64,000 bases of DNA from Cryptosporangium arvum DSM 44712 (lineage in GTDB: Bacteria; Actinomycetota; Actinomycetes; Mycobacteriales; Cryptosporangiaceae): positions 4,402,001-4,466,000 of the forward strand of contig NZ_KK073874.1 of the NCBI RefSeq assembly GCF_000585375.1, given 5' to 3'. The notes beneath the pieces are model-generated. The model did not search any database and was not told the origin of the DNA. It worked only from the letters and a program-made list of their open reading frames with translations. Shown piece by piece: positions 44,407 through 53,324 of the stretch. The translations under genes were made by a program, and so were the position numbers. Within the stretch, counting starts at the first letter, position 1; the number at the start of each line of letters is the position of its first letter.

Positions 44407-45414
44407 ATGTCGAAAGGATCCTGCGCCACGCGCACGGTGGCGCTGATCGTCGACGAGCACTCGAACCCGTTCGAGGTCGGCTGCGCGACCGAGATCTTCG
44501 GCATCAGCCGGCGCGACGCGATCGGCTTCGAGCCGTACACGCTCACGGTCGTCACCCCCCGCCCCGGTGTCCGCATGCGTGACGGGTTGTTCCAGGTCAG
44601 CGCGGAGGGACGGCTGGCCGACGTGGTCTCGGCCGACCTGGTGATCGTCCCGAACCGGCCCGCGGTGGAGCTGACGTCGAGGCCGGCGGTGCTGCGGACG
44701 ATCCGGCGCGCGCACGAGCGCGGCGCCCACCTGATCGGCCTGTGCACGGGCGCGTTCACGCTGGCCGAGGCCGGGGTCCTGGACGGCAGGCGGGCGACCG
44801 TGCACTGGCAGCTGGCGGCGGAGTTCCGGCGCCGGTTCCCGGCCGTCCACCTGGAACCGGACGTGCTCTTCGTCGACGACGGGGACGTGCTGACCTCGGC
44901 GGGCAGCGCGGCGGCGCTCGACCTCGGGTTGCACGTCGTCCGCCGGGATTTCGGGGCCGAGGTCGCCAACCACGTCGCGCGCCGGCTCGTATTCGCGGCC
45001 GTGCGCGACGGTGGACAGCGGCAGTTCGTCGAGCAGCCGCTCCCGCCGCCGACGGTGAACTCGCTGGCGCCGGTGCTGGAGTGGGCGTCGGCGAACCTGC
45101 ACCGGCGGCTGGCCGTGGACGACCTGGCGCGGCGGGCGCGGCTCACGCCGGGCACGTTCCACCGCCGGTTCCGCCGCGAGGTCGGCAGCACGCCGGTCGA
45201 GTGGCTCACCGCGCAGCGGGTCGCGCTGGCCTGCCGGCTCATCGAGCAGGGCGCGAGCGGCGTCGAGTCGGTGGCGCACCACGCCGGCCTGGGCACCGGC
45301 GCCAACCTGCGTTCGGTGTTCCGCCGTCACCTGGGCGTGACCCCCAGCGAGTACCGCAGGAGGTTCGCGGTCCGACCGGGTCCGGCTCAACCTCGGACAA
45401 ACGTCCAGGGTTGA
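44407..45414 (+). CDS. GlxA/FtrA-type regulator: DJ-1/PfpI domain with AraC HTH
   Basis: The 335-residue protein has an N-terminal DJ-1/PfpI domain (VALIVDEHSNPFEVGCATEIFG, LIGLCTGAFTLAEAGVLDGR with the nucleophile-elbow Cys, and VHWQLAAEF) and a C-terminal AraC double HTH (LARRARLTPGTFHRRFRREVG, WLTAQRVALACRLIE, GLGTGANLRSVFRRHLGVTP). It probably activates the divergent cupin gene, the downstream kinase, or both. Start ATG 44407. Confidence 0.88.
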   Translation: MSKGSCATRTVALIVDEHSNPFEVGCATEIFGISRRDAIGFEPYTLTVVTPRPGVRMRDGLFQVSAEGRLADVVSADLVIVPNRPAVELTSRPAVLRTIRRAHERGAHLIGLCTGAFTLAEAGVLDGRRATVHWQLAAEFRRRFPAVHLEPDVLFVDDGDVLTSAGSAAALDLGLHVVRRDFGAEVANHVARRLVFAAVRDGGQRQFVEQPLPPPTVNSLAPVLEWASANLHRRLAVDDLARRARLTPGTFHRRFRREVGSTPVEWLTAQRVALACRLIEQGASGVESVAHHAGLGTGANLRSVFRRHLGVTPSEYRRRFAVRPGPAQPRTNVQG

Positions 45415-45428
45415 CGCTAGGGTGCCGC

Positions 45429-46361
45429 ATGACCGTCACCGTCGCCACGATCGGCGTCCACGTCCTCGACACCCACGTCCTCGGCATCCAGTCGATCCCG
45501 GAGGGTTCCGAGGGGCAGTTGGTCGAGTCGATCCGCATCTCACCGGCCGGTACCGCGGGTGGCACCGCCGTGGTGCTCAGCCGGCTGGGCGTGACCGTGC
45601 GCAGCCAGGGCGCGGTCGGCACCGACCCGCTCGGCGACGCCCTGCTCGGCGCGCTGAGCCGGGAAGGCGTCGACGTCAGCGGCATCGTGCGCACCGACGC
45701 CGCGCAGACCTCCTCGTCGGTCCTCCCGGTGCGCCCCAACGGCGACCGCCCGGCCTGGCACTGCATCGGCGCCAACGGAGTGTTCACGCTCGACCACGTC
45801 GACCGGGCCGCGCTCGAGGGCGCGGCCCACCTGCACCTGGGCGGCCCGGAGTTCCTCGGCGGCGACGCCGCCGGCGAACTGCTGGCCCACGCCAGGGGCC
45901 TCGGCCTGAGCACCTCGATCGACCTGCTCGCCCCCGGCGACCCGGGGATGCTCGAGTGGATCGCGGCGGCGTTGCCGCACACCGACTACTTCCTGCCCAA
46001 CGACGAGCAGGTACTCGGCTTCACCGGCGCCGACGACCTCGTCGCCGGCTCGCGGGCGCTGCTCGGAGCAGGCGCCGGCTGCGTCGCGACGACCCGGGGC
46101 AAACAGGGCGCCCTGGTCGTGACGCCCGACGAGGTGATCGAGGTGCCCGCGTTCCGGATCGACGTCGTCGACACCACCGGGTGCGGTGACGCGTTCTCGG
46201 CCGGCTTCGTGCTTGGCCGCGCCCAGGGCCGTTCGCTGGCGGACGCCGCCCGGCTCGGGTGCGCGGCGGCGGCCCAGGTCGCGCAGGGCGTCGGCACCGA
46301 CGCCGGTTCCTACGACCTGGCCTCGGTGGAGGCGTTCGCGGCGTCCACACCGACGTGGTGA
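45429..46361 (+). CDS. PfkB family carbohydrate kinase
   Basis: The 310-residue kinase has the PfkB fold: GGTAVVLSRLGVTVRSQGAVGTD near residue 42, and the ATP/catalytic motif DTTGCGDAFSAGFVLG (about 253-268) with the catalytic Asp. It should phosphorylate a sugar or nucleoside; the substrate cannot be told. It starts 14 bases after the GlxA-type regulator and overlaps the TetR gene by four bases, so the three may be co-transcribed. Confidence 0.87.
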   Translation: MTVTVATIGVHVLDTHVLGIQSIPEGSEGQLVESIRISPAGTAGGTAVVLSRLGVTVRSQGAVGTDPLGDALLGALSREGVDVSGIVRTDAAQTSSSVLPVRPNGDRPAWHCIGANGVFTLDHVDRAALEGAAHLHLGGPEFLGGDAAGELLAHARGLGLSTSIDLLAPGDPGMLEWIAAALPHTDYFLPNDEQVLGFTGADDLVAGSRALLGAGAGCVATTRGKQGALVVTPDEVIEVPAFRIDVVDTTGCGDAFSAGFVLGRAQGRSLADAARLGCAAAAQVAQGVGTDAGSYDLASVEAFAASTPTW

Positions 46362-46918
46362 CCAAGCGGTACACCCGCGGGGAGCTGCGCCGGGCGCAGC
46401 TCCTCGACGCCGCGGTCGCGGTGATCGCCGAGCACGGGCTGGAAGGCGTCACCCATCGCGCGATCGCCGCCGCCGCCGGTGTCCCGCTCGCCACGACGTC
46501 GTACTTCTTCTCGTCGCTGGACGAGCTCGTCGGCGCCGCCGTGACCCGCGTCGCCGACGGCATCCTGGAGTCGGCCGACGTGCTGGCCGAGGGCGCGCCG
46601 GTGGAGCACACCATCGACCTGCTGGTGGAGGTGGTCACCGCGCCGACCGTGCTGGTGCAGTTCGAGGCCTACCTGGGCCGGTCGCGCCGCCCCGAGCTGG
46701 TCGAGCCGGTGCGTCGCATCGTCGAGGCCTACGAGAGCGCCGCGACGACCGTGCTGCGCTCGCTCGGCGCGCCCGAACCCGCGCGGGCCGCGCGTCATCT
46801 CATCGCCCTGCTCGACGGGTTCGCGCTCCAGCGCATCGCCCACCCGCGTCCCGACGACCGCGACGTGCTCCGGGACGCGGTGCGGCTCTTCGCCCGGTCG
46901 TACCTGCCGGCTCAGTGA
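46358..46918 (+). CDS. TetR family transcriptional regulator
   Basis: The 186-residue protein has an N-terminal HTH (AQLLDAAVAVIAEHGLEGVTHRAIAAAAGVPLATTSYFF) and an all-helical ligand domain. The GTG at 46358 overlaps the kinase stop (GTGA); GTG 46355 is also possible. The 3' end overlaps the opposed DUF808 gene by seven bases. It may regulate the kinase operon; no operator was seen. Confidence 0.85.
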   Translation: MTKRYTRGELRRAQLLDAAVAVIAEHGLEGVTHRAIAAAAGVPLATTSYFFSSLDELVGAAVTRVADGILESADVLAEGAPVEHTIDLLVEVVTAPTVLVQFEAYLGRSRRPELVEPVRRIVEAYESAATTVLRSLGAPEPARAARHLIALLDGFALQRIAHPRPDDRDVLRDAVRLFARSYLPAQ

Positions 46919-47844
46919 GCCTTCTTCCTCCGCTTCGCGACGAGCGTCATGACGACGACGACCAGCGCGCCGACGATCAGCCCGAGGATCGCGCTGAACA
47001 CGGTGTTGACGATCCAGCCGACGACCCCGCCGAGCGCGCCGGTGGCGTCGTGGGCGGCTTCCTCGACGTGGTGCACCGCGCCGTAGAGGGCGTGCAGGCC
47101 GAGCTCGTCGGTGCCGACCAGCAGGATGTGCCCGCCGACCCAGAGCATCGCCGCGGTGCCGATGATCGTCAGCGCGGTCAGGACGATCGGCATCGCCTTG
47201 ACCATGCCGCGGCCGAGCGCGGCGACCGCACCGGGGCCCTGCGCGAGGCGTAGCCCGGCGTCGTCCATCTTGACGATCAGCCCCACCGCGCCGTAGACGA
47301 CGACGGTCATGACCAGCGCGACCACGGCCAGGATCGCCAGGCGGGACCAGAACGGCTGGTCGATGACCTCGTTCAGCGTGATCACCATGATCTCCGCCGA
47401 CAGGATCAGGTCGGTGCGCACGGCGCCGGAGATCAGCGTCTTCTCGTCCTTGGCGCCCTCGTCCTCCTCGGCGTGGGCGCTGCCGCGGTGGGCGACCTTG
47501 TGCCAGACCTTCTCCGCACCCTCGTAGCAGAGGTACGCGCCGCCGACCATGAGGATCGGCGTCAGCAGGACCGGCAGGAACTGGCTGAGCAGCAGCACCA
47601 CCGGCAGGATGATCAGGAACTTGTTCCGCAGCGACCCGATCGCGATGCGTTTGATGATCGGCAGCTCACGCTTGGCCGCGAGGCCGCGCACGTACTGGGG
47701 CGTGACCGCCGCGTCGTCGATGACGACGCCGGCCGCCTTGGTTCCCGCCTTCGCCGCCGCCGCACCGATGTCATCGATGGAGGCGGCGGCCGTGCGGGCC
47801 AGTACCGCCACGTCGTCCAACAGGGCAACAAGTCCACCGGCCAC
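46912..47844 (-). CDS. DUF808 family membrane protein (YedI-like)
   Basis: The 310-residue protein matches DUF808/YedI: GGLVALLDDVAVLARTAAAS at the N-terminus, VTPQYVRGL, RELPIIKRIAIGSLRNKFLIILP, GGAYLCYEGAEKVWHK and several hydrophobic helices up to the basic tail VAKRRKKAH. Eight or so membrane spans are predicted. The function of the family is unknown. It starts at GTG 47844. Confidence 0.9.
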   Translation of the reverse strand: MAGGLVALLDDVAVLARTAAASIDDIGAAAAKAGTKAAGVVIDDAAVTPQYVRGLAAKRELPIIKRIAIGSLRNKFLIILPVVLLLSQFLPVLLTPILMVGGAYLCYEGAEKVWHKVAHRGSAHAEEDEGAKDEKTLISGAVRTDLILSAEIMVITLNEVIDQPFWSRLAILAVVALVMTVVVYGAVGLIVKMDDAGLRLAQGPGAVAALGRGMVKAMPIVLTALTIIGTAAMLWVGGHILLVGTDELGLHALYGAVHHVEEAAHDATGALGGVVGWIVNTVFSAILGLIVGALVVVVMTLVAKRRKKAH

Positions 47845-47934
47845 GGGTAGTCCTCCACAGGGCTCGAGCAGTGTCCGCGCTGGTCATTGTCGCAAGCGCG
47901 GCCCGACTGCCGGTTGGTTGCTGCGAGCATCGTC

Positions 47935-47955
47935 TTGACATAAGCATAGACTTAT
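47935..47955 (+). promoter_or_regulatory. Promoter/operator candidate of the DNA alkylation repair gene
   Basis: TTGACA at 47935-47940 is a perfect -35 hexamer. It is followed by an AT-rich dyad ATAAG-N6-CTTAT (47940-47955). TATACG at 47954-47959 is spaced too closely for a standard -10. The dyad may bind a repressor just before ATG 47961. Confidence 0.4.
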
Positions 47956-47960
47956 ACGTC

Positions 47961-48626
47961 ATGACGGTGACCGAGGTGCTGGCGGAACTGCGCGCGCTGG
48001 AGGACCCGAAGGTCCGCGCGGTGAACGAGAAACACGGTGACGACCACGGGGTGAACCTCGGCCGCCTGCGCGCGGTCGCGAAGCGGCTCACGACCCGGCA
48101 CGATCTCGCGCGCGAACTCTGGGCGACCGGTGACAGCGCGGCGCGCCTGCTGGCCCTGCTGATCTGCCGCCCGAAGGCGTTCGACCACGACGAGCTGGAC
48201 GCGATGCTCCGCGCGTCGCGCACCCCCAAGGTGCAGGACTGGCTCGTCAACTACGTCGTGAAGAAAAGCCCTCATGCCGACGCCCTGCGCGAGCGGTGGT
48301 GGCACGACCCCGATCCGCTCGTCGCGAGCGCGGGCTGGGCGTTGGTCACCGAACGGGTCGCGAAGAAGCCGGAAGGCCTCGACCTCGCCGCGCTCCTCGA
48401 CGAGCTCGAGGCCGGGATGAAGGACGCGCCGGACCGCCTGCAGTGGGCGATGAACCACTGCCTGGCCCAGATCGGGATCGAGCACGCCGGGCACCGGGCC
48501 CGGGCGATCGACATCGGCGAACGCCTGGAGGTGCTCAAGGACTACCCGACGGCGCCCGGCTGCACGTCCCCGTTCGCGCCGATCTGGATCACCGAGATGG
48601 TCGGCCGCCGCGACGTACCGGTCTAA
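47961..48626 (+). CDS. DNA alkylation repair protein (AlkD-like HEAT repeat family)
   Basis: The 221-residue helical protein fits the AlkD/AlkC-type alkylation-repair family: LRAVAKRLTTRHDLARELWATG, ARLLALLICRPKAFD, VQDWLVNYVVKKSPHADALRERWW and WALVTERVAKK, each an alpha-alpha repeat. AlkD removes 3- and 7-alkylpurines without base flipping; whether this divergent member has glycosylase activity is not certain. Start ATG 47961. Confidence 0.82.
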   Translation: MTVTEVLAELRALEDPKVRAVNEKHGDDHGVNLGRLRAVAKRLTTRHDLARELWATGDSAARLLALLICRPKAFDHDELDAMLRASRTPKVQDWLVNYVVKKSPHADALRERWWHDPDPLVASAGWALVTERVAKKPEGLDLAALLDELEAGMKDAPDRLQWAMNHCLAQIGIEHAGHRARAIDIGERLEVLKDYPTAPGCTSPFAPIWITEMVGRRDVPV

Positions 48627-48633
48627 TAGGACC

Positions 48634-48780
48634 ATGAAGACGAAGCTGAGCTGCCCGTGCGGCGAATGGATCGAAGGTGTCGACGAGGACGACCTCGTCG
48701 CCAGGACCCAGGCCCACCTCGCGGCCGCCCACCCCGACCTCGACTACTCCCGCGACGAGATCCTCTTCCTCGCGTACTAG
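48634..48780 (+). CDS. Small DUF1059-like protein, 48 residues
   Basis: The frame starts at ATG 48634 and stops at TAG 48778-48780. It encodes a short protein with a CPCG pair (LSCPCGEWIEG) and HLAAAH near the end, a possible zinc-binding C-x-C...H-x4-H set, followed by PDLDYSRDEILFLAY. This is the pattern of DUF1059 proteins, common in actinobacteria and of unknown function. The gene lies seven bases after the alkylation-repair gene and may be co-transcribed. Confidence 0.75.
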   Translation: MKTKLSCPCGEWIEGVDEDDLVARTQAHLAAAHPDLDYSRDEILFLAY

Positions 48781-49253
48781 AACGGCGGGGTCGGCGACCA
48801 GCTGCCCCCTCCCGGCGTCGCTCGGGCGGCGGGCGGGGGCGCGACGTCCTCGCACGCGGCGACCACCTCCAGCGCCGCGTGGGCCACGGTGAGGTCGGCG
48901 TCGGTCCGGAACGCGTCCATGGCGTCGCGCACCCGCGGTCGCCTCGCGAGGCAGGCGTCGACGTCGGCGGGATGGCCGGCTTTCCAGCGGGCCGCGTCGA
49001 GCACCGAGGTCAGCCAGCGCAGCAGCGCCACCCGCATCGGGTCGGCGCGCGGATCGCCCAGGATCGTGAGCACGTAGTCCACCGCCGGAGCGGTGGCCCC
49101 GTACACGGTGTCCTGGTGGTGCAGCGCGCCGTACAGGTACCCGAGTGCGTCGGCCCGGGTCGTGGCATCGGCGCTCAAGACTCCGGGGAGGATGTCCGTT
49201 GCCGCGAACGCGACGCCGAACGCGTCCTCGAAGTTCGACCAGTCGGGTGTCAT
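48777..49253 (-). CDS. Hypothetical helical protein, 158 residues
   Basis: The product is helical with HEAT-like segments. A stretch LYGALHHQDTVYGATAPAVDYVLTIL resembles LRSELLHQGTVYDITSAAIPHLVDLA in the large protein at 51387, a motif found in a family of HEAT-repeat proteins. No enzyme motif is seen. ATG 49253 overlaps the TetR stop (ATGA), so it is probably co-transcribed with the TetR gene. The 3' end overlaps the DUF1059-like stop. Confidence 0.7.
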   Translation of the reverse strand: MTPDWSNFEDAFGVAFAATDILPGVLSADATTRADALGYLYGALHHQDTVYGATAPAVDYVLTILGDPRADPMRVALLRWLTSVLDAARWKAGHPADVDACLARRPRVRDAMDAFRTDADLTVAHAALEVVAACEDVAPPPAARATPGGGSWSPTPPF

Positions 49254-49828
49254 CCGAGCTGGAACAGCGCCCTCTGCTGGGCGCAGGTGGCGCGGAAGAC
49301 CCCGGCGAGGTCGGCGTCCTCGCCGTGGTGGCGGCGGATGGCCCAGTCGTCGAGCGCGGTGTTCAGGGCGACCGCGAGGGTCTCGACGAGCAGGCGGGCG
49401 TGCATGTCGCCGCCGAGGTGCCGCTGGCGCTGACGGCACTGCTCGGCGTCGAGCAGCAGCGCGCGGTGGCGCAGGTTGGCGTCGTGCTCTCCGAGACAGC
49501 GCACCCGCACCATCCGGTGCAGGAACGTGGCGCTGAACGACTCCAGGGCCTCGGCGGTGGCCCCGGCGAGGTCGTCGAACCCGATCGCACCGGGCGGGAT
49601 GCGCTCGCTGACCGCCGCGTAGAAGTCGCGCTTCACGCCGAGGACCGCGTCCTCCTTGGTGGGGAAGTAGCGGAAGAACGTCCGCGGGGAGACGCCGGCC
49701 GCCGCGGCGATGTCGTCGACGGTGGTGTGTTCGGACCCGCCGCACGCGAACAGTTCCAGCGCCGCGGCCTCGATCTCGGCCGCGGTGGCCAGCCGGCGGC
49801 GCTCCCGAAGACTGGTGATGTCGGTCAC
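49250..49828 (-). CDS. TetR family transcriptional regulator of the adjacent MFS gene
   Basis: The 192-residue protein has the TetR HTH (TAAEIEAAALELFACGG, TTVDDIAAAAGVSPRTFFRYFPTKED) and a helical ligand domain. It is divergent from the MFS gene, the usual repressor/efflux pair. GTG 49828 is preferred over ATG 49855, because the latter falls in the operator palindrome. It is followed by the hypothetical gene at 48777. Confidence 0.88.
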   Translation of the reverse strand: MTDITSLRERRRLATAAEIEAAALELFACGGSEHTTVDDIAAAAGVSPRTFFRYFPTKEDAVLGVKRDFYAAVSERIPPGAIGFDDLAGATAEALESFSATFLHRMVRVRCLGEHDANLRHRALLLDAEQCRQRQRHLGGDMHARLLVETLAVALNTALDDWAIRRHHGEDADLAGVFRATCAQQRALFQLG

Positions 49829-49854
49829 GGACCCGATGCTAGCGCGTGCCGACA

Positions 49855-49869
49855 TGGCAGTCACTGCCA
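49855..49869. promoter_or_regulatory. TetR operator palindrome
   Basis: TGGCAGTCACTGCCA is a perfect 7+1+7 palindrome in the 54-base gap between the divergent TetR and MFS starts. It is ideally placed to block both promoters. Confidence 0.75.
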
Positions 49870-49882
49870 CTAAGCTGGGCCC

Positions 49883-51331
49883 GTGACCCTCGCTGCCGAC
49901 GCCCCTCGGACCGCCCCCTCGACGGAGCAGCGGCTCAGCCCCGCTGACCGCAACCTCATCGGCCTGCTGGTCATCTCGACCTTCGTCGTCATCTTCAACG
50001 AGACCGTGATGTCGCTGGCCCTGCCCCGGCTGATGAGCGACCTGAACGTCTCCGCCGCCACCGGCCAGTGGCTGACCACCGGCTTCCTGCTCACGATGGC
50101 GGTGGTGATCCCCGCCACCGGGTTCGTCATGGAGCGGTTCAGCGTCCGCCAGGTGTTCGTCGCCGCGATGGGGCTCTTCAGCACCGGCACGCTGATCGCC
50201 GCGGCCGCTCCCGGCTTCGGCGTGCTGCTGCTCGGCCGGGTCGTGCAGGCCGGCGGTACCGGCGTGATGATCCCGCTGCTCATGACCACCGCGATGAGCC
50301 TGGTCTCGCCGGGTTCGCGGGGCCGGATCATGGGCGTCATCTCGATCGTCATCTCGGTGGCCCCGGCGATCGGCCCGACCGTGTCCGGCCTGGTCCTCTC
50401 CCGGCTGAGCTGGCGCTGGCTGTTCCTCGTCGTCCTGCCGATCGCGCTTCTCAGCCTGGCGCTGGGGGCCTGGAAGGTCCGGAACGTGACCACGCCCCGG
50501 CGTGCCCACCTCGACGTGCTCTCGCTCGTGCTCTCCGCGGCCGGCTTCGGTGGCCTCATCTACGGCCTCGCCGGCCTCGGCGAGAGCGGCGGCCACGCCC
50601 CGGTCGCCCCGTGGATCCCGGTCGTCGTCGGCCTGGTCGCGCTCGTCCTGTTCGTCCGGCGCCAGCGGGCCCTGCAGCGCGGCCGCGGCCCGCTGATGGA
50701 CCTGCGTGTCTTCGCCCAGCGCTCGTTCACGGTCTCGGTGCTGGTGATGATCGCCGGCTTCATGTCGCTGTTCGGCGCGCTCATCCTGCTCCCGATCTAC
50801 CTGCAGAGCGTCCACGGTCTGAGCACGCTCGCGGCCGGTCTGCTCGTGCTGCCCGGCGGCCTCGCGATGGGCACGCTCTCACCGCTGGTCGGGCGCCTCT
50901 ACGACCGGTTCGGCCCGCAACCGCTGGTGCTCCCGGGCACGGTCGTGCTCAGCGCCGCGCTCTGGCTGCTCGCCACCGTCGGCCCGGAGACGTCGACCGC
51001 GCTCGTGGTGCTGTTCCACGTCATGGTGATGTCCGCGCTGGCCCTGATGCTCACGCCGCTGATGACCTCGGCCCTGGGCAGCCTCCCGGCCGACCTCTAC
51101 GGCCACGGCAGCGCGGTGATCAGTACGTTGCAGCAGGTCGCCGGAGCGGCCGGCACCGCGCTGTTCGTCACGGTGCTCTCCCGCACGACCGCCGCCGGGC
51201 TCGCCGGCGGCGCCGACACCGTGACCGCGACCGCCGACGGGGTGCAGGCCGCGTTCGTCTGGGGCGGGGTCATCTCGCTGGTCGCCGTCGTGGCCGCGCT
51301 GTGGGTCCGGCGCACGCCCGCCGTCCCCTAG
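49883..51331 (+). CDS. DHA2-type MFS drug transporter (EmrB/QacA-like)
   Basis: The 482-residue protein has 14 predicted helices of the DHA2 family: VVIFNETVMSLALPRLM in helix 1, WLTTGFLLTMAVVIPATGF, LLLGRVVQAGGTGVMIPL, and GAGTGVFxP-like motif C in VISVAPAIGPTVSG. It should export drugs or natural products in exchange for protons. Start GTG 49883. It is paired with a TetR repressor and a palindromic operator. Confidence 0.9.
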   Translation: MTLAADAPRTAPSTEQRLSPADRNLIGLLVISTFVVIFNETVMSLALPRLMSDLNVSAATGQWLTTGFLLTMAVVIPATGFVMERFSVRQVFVAAMGLFSTGTLIAAAAPGFGVLLLGRVVQAGGTGVMIPLLMTTAMSLVSPGSRGRIMGVISIVISVAPAIGPTVSGLVLSRLSWRWLFLVVLPIALLSLALGAWKVRNVTTPRRAHLDVLSLVLSAAGFGGLIYGLAGLGESGGHAPVAPWIPVVVGLVALVLFVRRQRALQRGRGPLMDLRVFAQRSFTVSVLVMIAGFMSLFGALILLPIYLQSVHGLSTLAAGLLVLPGGLAMGTLSPLVGRLYDRFGPQPLVLPGTVVLSAALWLLATVGPETSTALVVLFHVMVMSALALMLTPLMTSALGSLPADLYGHGSAVISTLQQVAGAAGTALFVTVLSRTTAAGLAGGADTVTATADGVQAAFVWGGVISLVAVVAALWVRRTPAVP

Positions 51332-51386
51332 GGTCTGGTGAATCGGTCCCCGGATCCACTATGTACGGCGTTCGGTAGGGTGCGGC

Positions 51387-53324
51387 ATGCTCGCGAAGTT
51401 GCCGCTCGACAGTCCGCTCTGGCTCGAGTTCGATGCCTCGTTCTCGACCGAACAGGCGCTCGACGCACTCCGTGAGGTGCTGACCCGGCGGCAGCTCGGC
51501 GAGTCGTGGGACGAGCTCCGGTCCGAGCTGCTGCACCAGGGAACCGTGTACGACATCACGTCGGCCGCGATCCCGCACCTGGTCGACCTGGCGCCCGCGC
51601 TGTCGGTCGAGGAACGCGCCGAACTCTGGACCGAGATCGGCTTCTGGGTCACCGCGGGAGCGGACTACTACGAGGGCCCGGTCGCCGACGGCCTCCAGGA
51701 GAGCCTGACCGCGGCGCTCGCGGTGGCCGAGGCCGGCGCGCTCGAGCTGTTCCGCGAACGCGCCGGCCTCGGCGACAGTTACTTCGCGCTCGCGTGCGTG
51801 ACGCTCGCCGGGCACCCGAGCGGCGGCGCGATGTGGTCGTTCCTCTCGCCCGGCGAGGGGTACGTGACGCTGACCTGCCCGACCTGCGAGGAACAGGACG
51901 AGGTGGACGGGTTCGGCGATCCGCTCGGGCCGCCCGGCGCGCCGCCGGCGGTTCCGGACCTGCGTGCGGACGCCCGCGACGTGCCGGGCTGGGCGTCGCT
52001 GGCCGACGAGATCGAGGCCGCGCCCGACCTGTTCGGCCCCGGCTGGGACGGTTTCGCCCGGGTCGCGGTCGCGGTCGCCCGGGCCGGTGTGCCGGAGACG
52101 GCGCCGCCGGCCGCGGTCTGGTGCCTGATCGCGGCGATGGTGGCGCTGCGCGGCGACGTCGCCTGGGCCCGCACGATCACCCGGCTCGCCGGGCACTACC
52201 AGTGCGTGAGCTGCCAGGACGTGTACTCGATCGGGGACCTGATCGCGGAGGACGAGTTCGCCGAGCCGATCGTCCCCGACGGGCTCGACCCGGCGACGTT
52301 CGCCGACGCCGGCGGGTTCCGCCCGGCGCCGGGCGGGTGGCCGGTCGTGGCCGGACCGACCGTCGCGACCCGGTGGCGCGCGTCGACCGGCCCGGTGGAC
52401 ACGCTCACGGTGGCGACGCTGCCGACCGGGCAGTCGATCGTGGCCGGTGTCGGACCGTCGGGTCTGCACCGCTGGGACCTGGGGACCGGGGCGCCGCTGC
52501 CGGTCGCGGCCGGGGGAGCCGTGCGCTCCTCGGCGGTGGTGACGGCACCCGACGGCCGCACCTACGTCGTCGCCGGCGGTGACCGGCTCCACCGCTGGGA
52601 CGCGCTGACCGGCGACCCCCTGCCCGCGCGGCCGGCCGCGGTCCGGGCGCTGGCCCCGGCCGTGATCCCCGCCCCCACGCACGGACGCCACCCGGAGGAC
52701 CCCGGGTGGCTGGCCGGGCTGCGCGACGGCCGGACCGTGCTGGTCACCGGCGAGGAGGACGGTGCGGTGCGGCTGTGGGACCCGCTCACCGCCGAGCCGC
52801 TCGGCGAGCTCTACCGCACCGACGGGATCGGCGCGATGACGTCGGTGCCCGACCGCTCGTTCGGCGACCAGGTCGTCACGCTCTCCGGTGCGCTCACCGT
52901 CGACGTCTGGAGCTCCGCTGCGGTCACCGGCCGGCGCTCCTCGATGGCGCCCCCGGCCACCCGGCTCGCCGCGCTCGGCCACGAGTCGCTCGTCGACGTG
53001 ACCGGCGCGCCCGGCGGGATCCTGCTCGCCGACGCCGGCGGCCTGGTCTCGCTCTGGACGACGTTCGGCGTCCGCCTGGGCGACCCGCTCCCTCCCGACC
53101 CCGGCCACACCGGGGTCGTCGCCGTCGCGGCCGTGACCACCACCGCCGGCCCGCTCGTCGTCGCCACCGCGAGCGCGGCCGACGCGACCCTGCGCCTCTG
53201 GACCCCGTCGACCGGCGGCGTCACGCTCGTCGACCTGGACGCGCCCCCGCGCGCCCTCCACGCCACCGGCCCGCTCCTTCTGGTCGCCACCGACACCGGC
53301 GTGCTCGCGCTAACCCTCGAGTAG
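51387..53324 (+). CDS. Large hypothetical protein with helical N-terminus and propeller-like C-terminus
   Basis: The 645-residue product has a helical N-terminal half with the LLHQGTVYDITSAAIPHLVDLA motif, a CPTCEEQ zinc-binding-like pair and a second CVSCQD pair in the middle (about residues 170 and 274). The C-terminal half, from about 340, has repeated GLHRWDLGTG, RLHRWDALTG, AVRLWDPLTA and TLRLWTPSTGG units, a degenerate beta-propeller of WD40 type. No signal peptide. Such proteins may be scaffolds. I recognise no named family for the whole. It overlaps the opposed acyltransferase gene by 15 bases. Confidence 0.75.
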   Translation: MLAKLPLDSPLWLEFDASFSTEQALDALREVLTRRQLGESWDELRSELLHQGTVYDITSAAIPHLVDLAPALSVEERAELWTEIGFWVTAGADYYEGPVADGLQESLTAALAVAEAGALELFRERAGLGDSYFALACVTLAGHPSGGAMWSFLSPGEGYVTLTCPTCEEQDEVDGFGDPLGPPGAPPAVPDLRADARDVPGWASLADEIEAAPDLFGPGWDGFARVAVAVARAGVPETAPPAAVWCLIAAMVALRGDVAWARTITRLAGHYQCVSCQDVYSIGDLIAEDEFAEPIVPDGLDPATFADAGGFRPAPGGWPVVAGPTVATRWRASTGPVDTLTVATLPTGQSIVAGVGPSGLHRWDLGTGAPLPVAAGGAVRSSAVVTAPDGRTYVVAGGDRLHRWDALTGDPLPARPAAVRALAPAVIPAPTHGRHPEDPGWLAGLRDGRTVLVTGEEDGAVRLWDPLTAEPLGELYRTDGIGAMTSVPDRSFGDQVVTLSGALTVDVWSSAAVTGRRSSMAPPATRLAALGHESLVDVTGAPGGILLADAGGLVSLWTTFGVRLGDPLPPDPGHTGVVAVAAVTTTAGPLVVATASAADATLRLWTPSTGGVTLVDLDAPPRALHATGPLLLVATDTGVLALTLE

